NCBI RefSeq assembly: GCF_014648435.1
Contig: NZ_BMRC01000008.1
Span: 62,001 to 126,000, forward strand
Origin: Nonomuraea spiralis
Lineage (GTDB): Bacteria; Actinomycetota; Actinomycetes; Streptosporangiales; Streptosporangiaceae
Length of the DNA stretch: 64,000 nucleotides
Direction: 5' to 3'
Positions 52,136 to 61,234 of the stretch are shown here, in pieces. The notes below the pieces were generated by a model. It was not told where the DNA came from. It was given only the letters and a program-made list of their open reading frames with translations, and did not search any database. Each line of letters begins with the position of its first letter. Within the stretch, counting starts at the first letter, position 1. Both the position numbers and the translations under genes were made by a program.

Positions 52136-53140
52136 ATGCCCCACTCGGATGACCTCCTTTGGGGGGCCGTGGCCGACATCTCGCGCTTCGCCGCTCTGCT
52201 GACCATGGCGGAGCTCGGCCTGGCCGACCATCTCGCGCACGGTCCCTTAAGCACCTCCGACCTGGCCGCCCGGTGCGACGCCGACGCCCCCAGGCTCCGC
52301 CGCGTCCTGCGGGAACTGGCCGGCATGGGCGTCGTACGCGGCGCGGGGCCGGACGCGTACGACCTGACCGAGCGCGGCACCGCGCTGCGCTCGGACGTGC
52401 CCGACTCGGTGCGCTCGTCGATCCGCATGCTCGGCGAAGAGGGTTTCTGGCACGCCATGGGCAACCTGCCGGCCACCGTGCGGAACGGCGGCTCGGCCTT
52501 CGCCGCCCGCTACGGCCACCTGTACGAGTACCTGGCGGCGAACCCGGGCGCGGGCAAGCTGTTCGACGACTACATGACCGCCCGCGCCATCCCCTTCACC
52601 GAGGGCCTGGCCAAGCGGTACGACTTCCCCGACACCGCGACCATGGTGGACGTGGCCGGCGGCAAGGGCCACATCCTGGCCACGGTGCTGCACGCCAACC
52701 CGGACATGCGCGGCATCCTGTTCGACCTGGAGCACGTGGCCGACCGGGCCAGGGAGCTGCTGGCCGCCGAGGGCCTGGCCGAGCGGAGCGAGGTCGTCAC
52801 CGGCGACTTCTTCGCCGGGGTGCCGGCCGGCGGCGACGTCTACCTGCTGGCCAGCGTCCTGCACAACTGGGACGACGACGACGCGGTGACGATCCTGCGC
52901 AACGTCCGCCGGGCCATGGACCCCGGTGGGCGCGTCCTGGTGCTGGAGGTGGTGCTGCCCGACGACGAGGCGCCGCACCTGGGCAAGGACATCGACATGC
53001 GCATGCTGGCCATCTTCGACGGCGGCACGGAGCGCAGCCGGGAGGAGTACGCGGCCCTGCTCGACCGGGCGGACCTGCGGCTGGCCGAGGTCGTCGAGCT
53101 GGGGGCGGGAGCCAGCCTCATCGAGGCACGACCCCGCTGA
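52136..53140 (+). CDS. SAM-dependent O-methyltransferase (PF00891-type)
   Basis: A 334-residue small-molecule methyltransferase. An N-terminal winged-helix dimerisation domain ('LAARCDADAPRLRRVLREL') precedes the SAM-binding domain 'VDVAGGKGHIL' (D172-G178) and the active-site segment 'SVLHNWDDD' with catalytic-type H243. This family includes polyketide, catechol-like and phenazine (PhzM) methyltransferases. ATG 52136 has GGAAGG upstream. The close spacing to importer 1 suggests that the imported compound or a product is methylated, but the substrate is unknown. Confidence 0.88.
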   Translation: MPHSDDLLWGAVADISRFAALLTMAELGLADHLAHGPLSTSDLAARCDADAPRLRRVLRELAGMGVVRGAGPDAYDLTERGTALRSDVPDSVRSSIRMLGEEGFWHAMGNLPATVRNGGSAFAARYGHLYEYLAANPGAGKLFDDYMTARAIPFTEGLAKRYDFPDTATMVDVAGGKGHILATVLHANPDMRGILFDLEHVADRARELLAAEGLAERSEVVTGDFFAGVPAGGDVYLLASVLHNWDDDDAVTILRNVRRAMDPGGRVLVLEVVLPDDEAPHLGKDIDMRMLAIFDGGTERSREEYAALLDRADLRLAEVVELGAGASLIEARPR

Positions 53141-53174
53141 ACCGTGCCTGCCGAGGCCGGGGCGGCGGCGTGGT

Positions 53175-53768
53175 TCAGCCGCCGCCGCTCCAGCCCGGCA
53201 CCGCCATCCTGATCGACAGGGCGTGCTCGACCAGGTGGATCAGAGCGCTCTTGACGGAGTCCTTGGAACGGGCGTCGAGCCGTACGAGGGGGATGTGGGG
53301 GGCCAGCGTGAGGGCGTCGCGGACCTCGGCGTCGCTGTGCGGGTACTGGCCGTCCCAGCCGTTGACGCCCACCACGAACGGCAGTTGCGCCTCCTCGAAG
53401 TAGTCGAGCGCGGGAAAGCTGTCGGCCAGGCGGCGGGTGTCCACCAGCACGACCGCGCCGATCGCGCCGCGTACCAGGTCGTCCCACATGAACCAGAACC
53501 GGTGCTGGCCCGGCGTGCCGAACAGATAGAGGATCAGGTCACGGTCAAGGGAGACGCGGCCGAAGTCCATCGCGACGGTCGTCGTCGACTTCAGCGGCGT
53601 CATGCCCAGGTCGTCGATCCCCGCGGAGGCGTCGGTCATCACCGCCTCCGTGGTCAACGGCATGATCTCCGAGACCGCGCCGACGAACGTCGTCTTGCCC
53701 ACCCCGAAACCGCCGGCCACCACGATCTTCGTCGAGGTCAGACCGGGGCTAGAGCCTGCGAAGTCCAC
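53175..53768 (-). CDS. Conservon small GTPase, CvnD-type (module 2)
   Basis: A 197-residue GTPase nearly identical to the module 1 protein over its first 120 residues, including P-loop 'GGFGVGKTT' (19-27) and 'FGTPGQHRFWFMWDD'. Differences cluster in the second half (for example GHSDT to PHSDA and the C-terminal 'GWSGGG'). GTG 53768 overlaps the DUF742 gene by 20 nt, exactly as in module 1. Its end lies 35 bp from the convergent methyltransferase gene. Confidence 0.93.
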   Translation of the reverse strand: MDFAGSSPGLTSTKIVVAGGFGVGKTTFVGAVSEIMPLTTEAVMTDASAGIDDLGMTPLKSTTTVAMDFGRVSLDRDLILYLFGTPGQHRFWFMWDDLVRGAIGAVVLVDTRRLADSFPALDYFEEAQLPFVVGVNGWDGQYPHSDAEVRDALTLAPHIPLVRLDARSKDSVKSALIHLVEHALSIRMAVPGWSGGG

Positions 53769-54162
53769 TGAGCACCCTTTCGAGCAGATTAACGTCCGGC
53801 CTGCCGGCGTCCAGCTGTGGCTGATGCACGCGGACCAGGCCCTCGGCCGCCATGTCGGCGATCAGCACGCGCACCACGCCCAGCGGGATCCGCAGCAGCG
53901 CCGACACCTCGGCCACGGATCGAACCTGCCTGCACAGTTGGCTGATCGCCTGATACTCCGGTGTGATGTGCGAGAACTCCCGGTGCTCGGCGGTCGCCGA
54001 CGACACCAGGGCCTCCATCGCGAGCTTGACCCTGGGGGCCGTCCGTCCGCCCGTCACCGCGTACGGGCGGACGGGCGAGGCGGGGTCGGGCTGCAACGGC
54101 GACTGGGGCTGGGGCCGAGGCGGGGGCGCCCAGCCGCCGCTGTTCCATCTCTGGTCCGTCAC
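53749..54162 (-). CDS. Conservon DUF742 protein, CvnC-type (module 2)
   Basis: A 137-residue DUF742 protein. The variable N-terminus has more Pro/Gln than in module 1, then the conserved core is nearly identical (K-to-R and K-to-Q changes near 'TAPRVKLAMEA' and 'HITPEYQAI'). GTG 54162 starts 5 nt after the roadblock stop. It is part of the operon kinase-roadblock-DUF742-GTPase. Confidence 0.93.
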   Translation of the reverse strand: MTDQRWNSGGWAPPPRPQPQSPLQPDPASPVRPYAVTGGRTAPRVKLAMEALVSSATAEHREFSHITPEYQAISQLCRQVRSVAEVSALLRIPLGVVRVLIADMAAEGLVRVHQPQLDAGRPDVNLLERVLSGLRRL

Positions 54163-54167
54163 CTACA

Positions 54168-54590
54168 TCACCTGGTCTGGCTGGCGCGCAGTTCGGCACG
54201 CACCGCCGGAGTGAGCACCTGACCGGCGCGATCCACCATCAAAGTCATCTGGTACGCCACCAGCCCCATGTCACAGTCAGGGGCCGCCAGCACCGCCAGA
54301 CACGAACCATCACTGATCGACATGATCAGCATCAGCCCGCGCTGCATCTCCACGATCGTCTGATTGACCGCACCACCCTCGAACACCCTGGCCGCACCCT
54401 GCGTCAAGCTCACCAGTCCCGACGCGATCGCAGCCAGCTGATCAGCCCGGTCAGCCGGAAAACCCGACGAGGCCGCAAGCGGCAACCCGTCGGACGAGAC
54501 GACCACCGCATGTGCCACACCGGGGACCGTGCTGACGAAGTCGGTGATCAACCAGTCGACTCCGCGCGCCGCGTGGCTCAGGTCGTTCAT
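54168..54590 (-). CDS. Conservon roadblock/LC7 protein, CvnB-type (module 2)
   Basis: A 140-residue roadblock protein identical at every residue to that of module 1. At DNA level the two genes differ at scattered third positions, with the middle part (about 54310-54480) almost unchanged. The start is ATG 54590 rather than GTG. Identity of protein with drifted DNA implies either strong selection or repeated gene conversion. The partners in both modules could in principle be exchanged. Confidence 0.95.
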   Translation of the reverse strand: MNDLSHAARGVDWLITDFVSTVPGVAHAVVVSSDGLPLAASSGFPADRADQLAAIASGLVSLTQGAARVFEGGAVNQTIVEMQRGLMLIMSISDGSCLAVLAAPDCDMGLVAYQMTLMVDRAGQVLTPAVRAELRASQTR

Positions 54591-57526
54591 GCGCCCTCCT
54601 CCCTGTCACTGTTGTGGGGTTCACCGTTGTAGGAGCCGCGAGGACCCGGCTGGAACGCCTTGCCCTCGGTGATGTCGTCGCGCGCGGCCCGGAAGCCCTG
54701 CTGGAAGCTGGACAACCGGTTCCGCACCCGGTCCGGGGAGACCGACGGCATCGGGCTGACGCCCTTGGGCGAGGCGGCGGTGTCGGCCGAGCCGGGCACC
54801 AGGTTGGCCTTGGGCACCCGTTTGGGCAGGCCGGCGGCCGTCGTTCCGTCGCGTACGGGCTCCGCCGCCGCCTCGGCCGCGGTCCAGCCGGCGTCGGCCT
54901 TCGTGGAGGTCCAGTTCCCGCCGCCCTCGTTGCGCCCGAACCAGGCCGACTCGACGGCGGCGAAGATCGGCAGGTAGTCGTCGCCTGCGGAGGCGGGCGG
55001 CACCGGCGGGATCGGGCCGGTGGCCGCCGGCTCGCCGTCCGGGAGGCCGAGCCGCGGACGCTGGACGCCGTCCTGCTGTTTCCAGTCCGGCTTCCAGGGG
55101 GGCGGCGGTTCTGCGGGCGGACGCTTGGGCAGACCGCGTTCGCCGTTCGAGCGCGGCGGCATCCAGACGTCGTGGGTGTCGAAGCCGCCGCTGCCGTTGT
55201 GCGGCGAGTCGGACGGCCAGCCGTCGGACGGCCACTGCGGCCAGTTGCCCCCAGCCTCCGGGTTGGACGGGTACGACGGATGCGCGGGCCCCATCTGGTA
55301 CGTGGGCTGCGGCCAGTCCTGCGCGGCCGGCGGCGCCTGCGGCCAGTCGGCCCCGGGCGCGGGCGGCGCGGGCGGCCAGTCGGCCCCGGTGGAAGAGGGG
55401 ATCGCGGGCCAGTCGGCCTCGGGCGGAGCCGAGACCGGCGGCCAGTCGGTCGCCGGCGGCGCCGCGTGCGGCCCCACGTACGGCTCGCTCCCCGCCATGC
55501 TGTCGGCGGACGCGGCGGGCTGCATGCCGGCGAAGCCGGGCGGCTGCGAGCCGAGCATGTTCTCCGGGACCAGCACCATGGCGGTCAGGCCACCCGAGCT
55601 GTGGGGGCGTAACTGCACCCGGATGCCGTGCCGGTGGGCCAGCCTGGCGACCACGAACAGGCCCATCCGGCGCGAGACCGACACGTCCACGCTGGGCGAG
55701 TCGGTCAGGCGCTCGTTGGCCTGGACCAGTTCCTCGGGGGTCATCCCGATGCCGGAGTCGGTGATCGACAACATCACGCCGCCGCCGTCGATCCTGCTGC
55801 CCGACACCGCGACCCGCGTCTCGCGCGGCGAGAACGACAACGCGTTCTCCACCAGCTCGGCCAGCAGGTGGATGACGTCGTTGACGGCCTGACCGGCGAT
55901 GGACACGCCGTCGGGCACCTGGAGCACGACACGCTCGTAGCTCTCGACCTCCGAAAGGGAGGCTCGGGCGACGTCCACCATCTTGACCGGCTGGCTCCAG
56001 CGACGCGGCGGGTCCTGACCGGCCAGAACCAGCAGGTTCTCACTGTTACGCCGCATGCGGGTCGCCAGATGGTCCAGCTTGAACAGGTTCCCGAGCCGCT
56101 GCTCGTCCTGCTCGCCCTGCTCCAGACCGTCGATCAGGGTGATCTGCCGCTCCACCAGCGTCTGACTGCGGCGCGACAGGTTCACGAACATCGCGTTGAC
56201 GTTCGAGCGCAGCCGCGCCTCCTCACCGGCCAGCCGTACGGCCTCGCGGTGGACCTCGTCGAAGGCGCGGGCCACCTCGCCGATCTCGTCGTGGGTGTCC
56301 ACCCCGATCGGCGGTACGGGCCCGACCTTGCCGTCACCCGCCTCGCGGAGCTGCTGCACGGTCTCCGGCAGGCGTTTGCCGGCGATGTCGAGGGCCTCGC
56401 CGCGCAGCCGGCGCAGCGGCCGGATGAGCGAGCGGGCGATGAAGGTGATGATGATCAGCACCACGATCAGCAGGATCATGATGAGCACGCCGGAGATCAG
56501 CGCCGAGCGGTTGGCCCCCTCCTCCAGGGCGCGGGCCCGCAGGATGACCGAGGAGGCCAGCGACTTCTCCACGCTGCGCAGGGCGTCGATCTTGCCGGTG
56601 CTGACGTCGAACCAGGTGCCGACGTCCTTGTCCGGCCGTATGCCGATGCTCAGGGGCTTGGCCTCGACGGACTGGGCCATGGCCCGCAGCCGGAACAGGT
56701 CGGTCTGGTCGACGTCCCTGCCCACGACGGTGTCGCGGTAGAGCTCAAGCTGGTCGAGGCTGGCGAGGGTGCCGAACAGCGTCTCCTCGCTCTCCTCGCG
56801 TGCCTTGGCGTCGGACAGGGCGTCGAGCTCGCCGCTGTCGAAGCTCTTCTTGTCCAGGGCGCTGGCCAGGATGCCGCGCTGCTTGGACGCCTGCTCCTTC
56901 GCGCGCGCGATGGCCGCCATGGAGCTGGCGCTGTGGGAGATGTCGTCGTCCACCGCGACCTGACCCACCTGGTCGTGGAACTGCAGGAGGGTGGAGATGA
57001 TCTGCGAGTACTTCTGGATCATCGGCAGGGGCTGGATCTTGCCCTTGACCGCGGTGTCGCGCAGGGTCTGGATCTCCTCCAGGCGGCGCAACACCGGGCG
57101 TACGGAATCGGCGTGGCTGTCGGTGAGGGCGCCGGCCCGCACCTTGGCCTCGTCGATGAGGTTGTCGACCCCGCTGTAGGTGGTGCGGAGCTGGGCCGCG
57201 CGACTCTCCGGACGGCCTTGGGCGATGTAGAGAGCGGTCTGGTCGCGCTCGAAGGCCAGTTCGTGCGTGACGGCGCCGAGCTGCTCGCTGAGCTCGGCGA
57301 CCTCTCTGAGTGTCTGGTAGGTGTTGGCGTCCCTGAGGGAGGTGATCACGTTCAGCCCGCCCAGGCCCACCGCGACGGCCGTGGGGACGACGATCAACGC
57401 CACGAGGCGCGACCGTACGTGCCAATTGCCCAATCCGAACCTGTTTGAAGCAGGTTTGGGCAGCCGGCGCTTCTGGTGCCCGTGCGGCTCGCGGTCAGCG
57501 GAAGCTTCAGCGCTCTGCGTTCTCAC
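54587..57526 (-). CDS. Conservon sensor histidine-kinase-like protein, CvnA-type (module 2)
   Basis: A 979-residue membrane protein with the same layout as module 1: membrane segment near residue 55, NIT-like sensor domain, second membrane segment near 360, HAMP, phosphoacceptor-like helix 'LDHLATRMRRNSENLL' and HATPase domain ('ENALSFSPRETR', 'ITDSGIGM'). The kinase core (about 420-670) differs from module 1 at only some 15 positions, but the sensor domain is only weakly similar. The tail is unrelated in detail (Trp-Pro repeats such as DWPPAPPAPGADWP) except for its last 70 residues. GTG 57526 matches the paralogue's start. Confidence 0.92.
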   Translation of the reverse strand: MRTQSAEASADREPHGHQKRRLPKPASNRFGLGNWHVRSRLVALIVVPTAVAVGLGGLNVITSLRDANTYQTLREVAELSEQLGAVTHELAFERDQTALYIAQGRPESRAAQLRTTYSGVDNLIDEAKVRAGALTDSHADSVRPVLRRLEEIQTLRDTAVKGKIQPLPMIQKYSQIISTLLQFHDQVGQVAVDDDISHSASSMAAIARAKEQASKQRGILASALDKKSFDSGELDALSDAKAREESEETLFGTLASLDQLELYRDTVVGRDVDQTDLFRLRAMAQSVEAKPLSIGIRPDKDVGTWFDVSTGKIDALRSVEKSLASSVILRARALEEGANRSALISGVLIMILLIVVLIIITFIARSLIRPLRRLRGEALDIAGKRLPETVQQLREAGDGKVGPVPPIGVDTHDEIGEVARAFDEVHREAVRLAGEEARLRSNVNAMFVNLSRRSQTLVERQITLIDGLEQGEQDEQRLGNLFKLDHLATRMRRNSENLLVLAGQDPPRRWSQPVKMVDVARASLSEVESYERVVLQVPDGVSIAGQAVNDVIHLLAELVENALSFSPRETRVAVSGSRIDGGGVMLSITDSGIGMTPEELVQANERLTDSPSVDVSVSRRMGLFVVARLAHRHGIRVQLRPHSSGGLTAMVLVPENMLGSQPPGFAGMQPAASADSMAGSEPYVGPHAAPPATDWPPVSAPPEADWPAIPSSTGADWPPAPPAPGADWPQAPPAAQDWPQPTYQMGPAHPSYPSNPEAGGNWPQWPSDGWPSDSPHNGSGGFDTHDVWMPPRSNGERGLPKRPPAEPPPPWKPDWKQQDGVQRPRLGLPDGEPAATGPIPPVPPASAGDDYLPIFAAVESAWFGRNEGGGNWTSTKADAGWTAAEAAAEPVRDGTTAAGLPKRVPKANLVPGSADTAASPKGVSPMPSVSPDRVRNRLSSFQQGFRAARDDITEGKAFQPGPRGSYNGEPHNSDREEGA

Positions 57527-58029
57527 TTGCCTCGCAACCTCTCGCCCCGGAGGGGAATTCTCGAAGACCATGCAGGTAAATGCACGTGGGGCAATATGTA
57601 CAATCCGAGATGAGGGCCATTGGAGCACAGGTACCGGTCAGGACCAACCACCTATAGTGCCCCCTTGAGGCTTATATCCCTGATTGTCCAAAAATTGTGA
57701 CAGAATTGGTAGACCGCCGCCTACCTGCACAAACGGGCAGCCCAAATGATTCCGCAAGCCCCCTTCAGCCCGCGGATTGATCCGAGTAGTCCCACCAGTA
57801 ACAGAGGCCCCGCTCGCCACCCTCTTTCGCAAAACGGACAAAGACATCTCTCGCCTCTATTTACGATAGAGCGACAAACGGACATTGCAACCACAAGAGT
57901 CATTTTCTTGATAATGACTAGCAATGTGGTGCTACGGTCGTTTCCTGCTTGTTCGTCAGGCACTCAGCCCCGGGGGCAGACAGCCACCCGGTACCCCCGG
58001 CTCTCCACGTCTCGAAGGGAGTCCCTGAC
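57527..58029. promoter_or_regulatory. Divergent promoter region between conservon 2 and importer 2
   Basis: About 500 bp without a gene and lower in GC than its surroundings. The kinase gene is preceded by GAGAGGTTGC (57543-57534). AGTCATT/AATGACT (57898-57919) is an inverted repeat with TTGATA beside it and TACGGT (57933-57938) as a possible -10 for the importer. A leader hairpin CCGGGGG/CCCCCGG (57970-57976/57994-58000) lies just before the lipoprotein gene, whose binding site is AGGGAG. Confidence 0.5.
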
Positions 58030-59040
58030 ATGAGGCTTGGCCGCTCCGCCAAGGCCGCCATCATCGGGTTCGCTGTGACTTTAGGCGCCGTAGCGTGCAG
58101 CACCGGCGGCTCAACCACCGCCAGCGCACCACCCTCCGCCTCCGCCAGCGGCGGTGGCGGCGCCTTGGAGAAGACGAAGATCAAGATCGCTACCCTGCCC
58201 GCCATCGACAGTGCCGCCATCTACGTCGCCATCGACCAGAAGCTCTTCGAACAGGAAGGGCTCGACGTCACCCCGCAGGTCGTCCAGGCCGCGCCCGAGG
58301 CGATCCCCATGATGGTCAACGGCGAGATCGACGCCATGTTCGGCAACTACGTGTCGATGTTCCAGGCGCACGACAAGGGCGCACTCAAGATCCACGTGCT
58401 CGCCGAGGGCTCGCGGGCCGCCCCCGACTCGCTCAGCATCATGGCGCTGCCCAACTCCCCCATCAAGACGGCGAAAGACCTCGAAGGCAAGACGATCAAC
58501 GTCAACGTCCTGCACAACTTCCAGGAGCTCGCGCTCACCCAGGTGCTCAAGGCCAACAACGTCGACCCGGCCACGATCAAGTACGTCCCCGTGACGTTCC
58601 AGAACATCATGGCCTCGTGGAAGAACGGCCAGATCGACGCCGCCTACCTGGGCGAGCCGCTGGTCACCGCGGCGACCTCGCAGATGGGCGCCCGCAAGAT
58701 CCTCGACCCGGCCTCCGGCCCCGCGGCCGAGTTCCCGATCTCCGGGTACATCAGCACGCAGGACTGGTACGAGAAGAACCCGAAGACGGCGGCGGCCTTC
58801 CAGCGGGCCATCCACAACGCGGCCAAGCTGATGGAGAACAACCGTGAGGTGGTGGCCAAGGTGCTGCCGAACTTCACGCAGATCGACGCGTCCACGGCGG
58901 CGACGGTCACCTTCCCCTACTTCTCCAGCTCCGACAACCCGGTGCGGCTGCAGCGGGTGGCCGACTGGATGTGGGAGGCCAAGTGGCTCACCAAGGAGAT
59001 CGACGTCAAGACGTTGATGTCGCCGACGACGTCGGGGTGA
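58030..59040 (+). CDS. ABC importer substrate-binding lipoprotein, NitT/TauT/SsuA type (importer 2)
   Basis: A 336-residue receptor with lipobox ending at C23 ('LGAVACS'), then a Ser/Gly/Ala linker and the two-lobed fold ('IKIATLPAIDSAAIYVAIDQ', 'MMVNGEIDAMFGNYVSMFQA', 'AAYLGEPLVT'). It is clearly homologous to the importer 1 receptor but diverged in the ligand-lining segments, so a related but different ligand is likely. ATG 58030 is used; the longer frame from 57949 covers the leader hairpin. Stop overlaps the permease start. Confidence 0.9.
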   Translation: MRLGRSAKAAIIGFAVTLGAVACSTGGSTTASAPPSASASGGGGALEKTKIKIATLPAIDSAAIYVAIDQKLFEQEGLDVTPQVVQAAPEAIPMMVNGEIDAMFGNYVSMFQAHDKGALKIHVLAEGSRAAPDSLSIMALPNSPIKTAKDLEGKTINVNVLHNFQELALTQVLKANNVDPATIKYVPVTFQNIMASWKNGQIDAAYLGEPLVTAATSQMGARKILDPASGPAAEFPISGYISTQDWYEKNPKTAAAFQRAIHNAAKLMENNREVVAKVLPNFTQIDASTAATVTFPYFSSSDNPVRLQRVADWMWEAKWLTKEIDVKTLMSPTTSG

Positions 59041-59858
59041 GCGTCAGCACCACGGGCCTGGCAGCCCGCCGTCCGGCCGGCCCCGCCACGCGGTGGTCGC
59101 GCCGGGTGGCGGGGGCGGTGGGCTTCGCCGTCCTCGTCGAGCTGGTGAGCCGGTCGGGGCTGGTGGACGCCGAGGTGCTGCCGCCCGCCACCCGGATCGT
59201 CGGGCGCGGCGCGGCGCTGCTCGCCGATCCCGCCTTCCGCGAGCACGCCCTCACCAGCCTGCTCGCCTGGGCTCTCGGGCTGGGCATCGCGGTGCTGGTG
59301 GCGGTGCCGCTCGGCCTGCTGCTCGGCAGCGTGCCGGTGATCGACGCCGCCACGCGCTCGGTGGTGGAGTTCCTGCGGCCGATCCCGTCGGTGGCGCTGA
59401 TCCCGCTGGTCGCCCTCGTGATCGGCACCGGCCTGCAGCTCCGCGTCACCCTCGTGGTCTACGCCGCCATGTGGCCCATCCTCTACAACACCATGTACGG
59501 CCTGCGCGGCGTCGACCCCGTGGCCAAGGAGACCCTGCGCTCCTACGGCTTCGGCCCGCCGTCGGTGTTGCTGCGCGTCAGCCTGCCGTCGGCGGCGCCG
59601 TTCATCACCACGGGTGTCCGGCTGGCGGCGTCCGTGGCGCTCATCCTGACCGTCAGCACCGAGATCGTGGCCGGGCGCGGGGAGGGCATCGGCGTGTTCA
59701 TCTTCTTCGCCGGGATCGCGGTCCCGGCCAGGATGACCGACATCCTGGCCGGCGTGTTCTGGGTGGGGATGTTCGGCGTACTGGTCAACGCGCTGCTGGT
59801 GGCGGCCGAGCGGCGCGCCTTCCGCTGGCACCACGCCCGGCTCGCGGAGGGGGCGTGA
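59037..59858 (+). CDS. ABC importer permease (importer 2, first)
   Basis: A 273-residue BPD-type permease, homologous to the first permease of importer 1. About six membrane segments, EAA-type loop 'DPVAKETLRSYGFGPPSVLL'. GTG 59037 overlaps the receptor stop by 4 nt. A basic N-terminal tail of about 25 residues precedes the first membrane segment. Confidence 0.92.
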   Translation: MSVSTTGLAARRPAGPATRWSRRVAGAVGFAVLVELVSRSGLVDAEVLPPATRIVGRGAALLADPAFREHALTSLLAWALGLGIAVLVAVPLGLLLGSVPVIDAATRSVVEFLRPIPSVALIPLVALVIGTGLQLRVTLVVYAAMWPILYNTMYGLRGVDPVAKETLRSYGFGPPSVLLRVSLPSAAPFITTGVRLAASVALILTVSTEIVAGRGEGIGVFIFFAGIAVPARMTDILAGVFWVGMFGVLVNALLVAAERRAFRWHHARLAEGA

Positions 59859-60685
59859 CCAGGGCCGGGCGCGGGCCCGCGGCGCGGGACCGCACGCGGG
59901 GCGCGGCGTTCCGGGTGGCCGTGCTGGTCGTGCTCCTGCTGGCCTGGGAGGCGGCTACGCGCCTGGCGGGCAGCGCGTTCTTCCCCCCGCCCACGGCGAT
60001 CGTGGACCGGATGCGGCAGATGTGGTTCTCCGGGCCGCCCGGCAGCCTGTTCCTGACCGGCGAGGCGGTGGACAACATCCTGCCGAGCCTGGGCAGGATG
60101 GCCGCCGGGTTCGCGGGCGGGGCGCTGGCCGGAGTGGTGCTCGGGCTGGCGTTCGGGTTGTCGGCGCGGGTCTACGACTACCTGGACGGCGTGCTGCAGT
60201 TCCTGCGCGCGATCCCGCCGCCCGCGCTGGTCACGGTGTTCCTGGTGGTGTTCGGCTTCGGGCTGCGGATGCAGCTCGCGTTCATCGTGTTCAGCGTCGT
60301 GTGGCCGGTGCTGCTCAACACGGCCGACGGCGCGCGGGCGGTCGATCCGCTGCACCTGGACACCAGCCGGGTGTTCCGGTTGTCCAGGGCCGAGCGCCTG
60401 GTGCGGGTCGTCGTGCCGTCGGCGCTGCCCAAGATGTTCGCCGGGCTGCGGCTGGCGTTGTCCCTGTCGCTGATCGTCATGGTCTTCGCCGAGTTGCTGC
60501 CGGGGGCCTCGAACGGCATCGGGTTCCAGCTCACCACCGCGTACTCGACGTTCGACCTGCCCGCGATGTGGGCCGGGATCGTGCTGCTCGGCGTGCTCGG
60601 TTACCTGCTCAACGAGTTGTTCCTGGTGGCCGAGCGGCGCGTGCTGGCCTGGCACCTCGGCGCGCAGCAGCTCACGGAGCGGTGA
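59855..60685 (+). CDS. ABC importer permease (importer 2, second)
   Basis: A 276-residue permease homologous to the second permease of importer 1, with an EAA-type loop around 'DTSRVFRLSRAERLVRVVVP'. GTG 59855 overlaps the preceding stop. No ATPase follows directly; the gene's 3' end overlaps the convergent PPOX-type gene by 14 nt. The ATPase at 62582 could serve both importers. Confidence 0.92.
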   Translation: MTRAGRGPAARDRTRGAAFRVAVLVVLLLAWEAATRLAGSAFFPPPTAIVDRMRQMWFSGPPGSLFLTGEAVDNILPSLGRMAAGFAGGALAGVVLGLAFGLSARVYDYLDGVLQFLRAIPPPALVTVFLVVFGFGLRMQLAFIVFSVVWPVLLNTADGARAVDPLHLDTSRVFRLSRAERLVRVVVPSALPKMFAGLRLALSLSLIVMVFAELLPGASNGIGFQLTTAYSTFDLPAMWAGIVLLGVLGYLLNELFLVAERRVLAWHLGAQQLTER

Positions 60686-61103
60686 ACGTGCCCGCGGCCA
60701 CCGGGCGGCTGCGCGGCGGGTCGTAGGCGGCCGTGTCGATGCCCCAGGACGCGACGGCGAGCGGCATGATCTCCACCCATACGGGCTCGTACCCGGGTTT
60801 CAGCCGTTCGCCGCCCTTGGGGTGGACGCGCCCGATCCCCTGGACGAGGACGCCGCGCGGTCCGTCCTCGGTGAAGTCGTCCACGACGAGCGACACCTCG
60901 GGGTTGCTCCGGACGTCGCGACGGTACCGCCGGGGACGTACGCCACCGGGCAACATGCGCGAGCCGACCGCGATCATGCCGCGGTCCGGCTGGAGATGGA
61001 TCCGTACGGGCACGACGTGCGGCGTTCCCCCGGCCGCGGTGGCCAGCCGGGCCAGGTCGTGCTCAAGCAGGTACGCGAACTCGCCGTCGCTGAATCCGTG
61101 CAT
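60672..61103 (-). CDS. PPOX-class (probably F420-dependent) oxidoreductase
   Basis: A 143-residue split-barrel protein of the pyridoxamine-5'-phosphate-oxidase superfamily. 'FAYLLEHDLARLATAAGG', 'RRYRRDVRSNPEVSLVVDD' and 'GVLVQGIGRVHP' resemble the PPOX class that binds F420 in actinobacteria. The flavin and substrate are not certain. ATG 61103 has GAGGTG upstream; GTG 61115 is an alternative. It is divergent from the PhzS-like gene. Confidence 0.8.
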   Translation of the reverse strand: MHGFSDGEFAYLLEHDLARLATAAGGTPHVVPVRIHLQPDRGMIAVGSRMLPGGVRPRRYRRDVRSNPEVSLVVDDFTEDGPRGVLVQGIGRVHPKGGERLKPGYEPVWVEIMPLAVASWGIDTAAYDPPRSRPVAAGTFTAP

Positions 61104-61234
61104 CAGACACCTCACAGCCAGATAGGAACGAGGTTAGTGGGATAAATCTGGTCTTCGGCCGTCATAGGAGGAGAAACTTACTGTCATGTTCCGCGTCAGG
61201 AGCACGCGATCGGATCGAGACCACTGGGGGCGAC

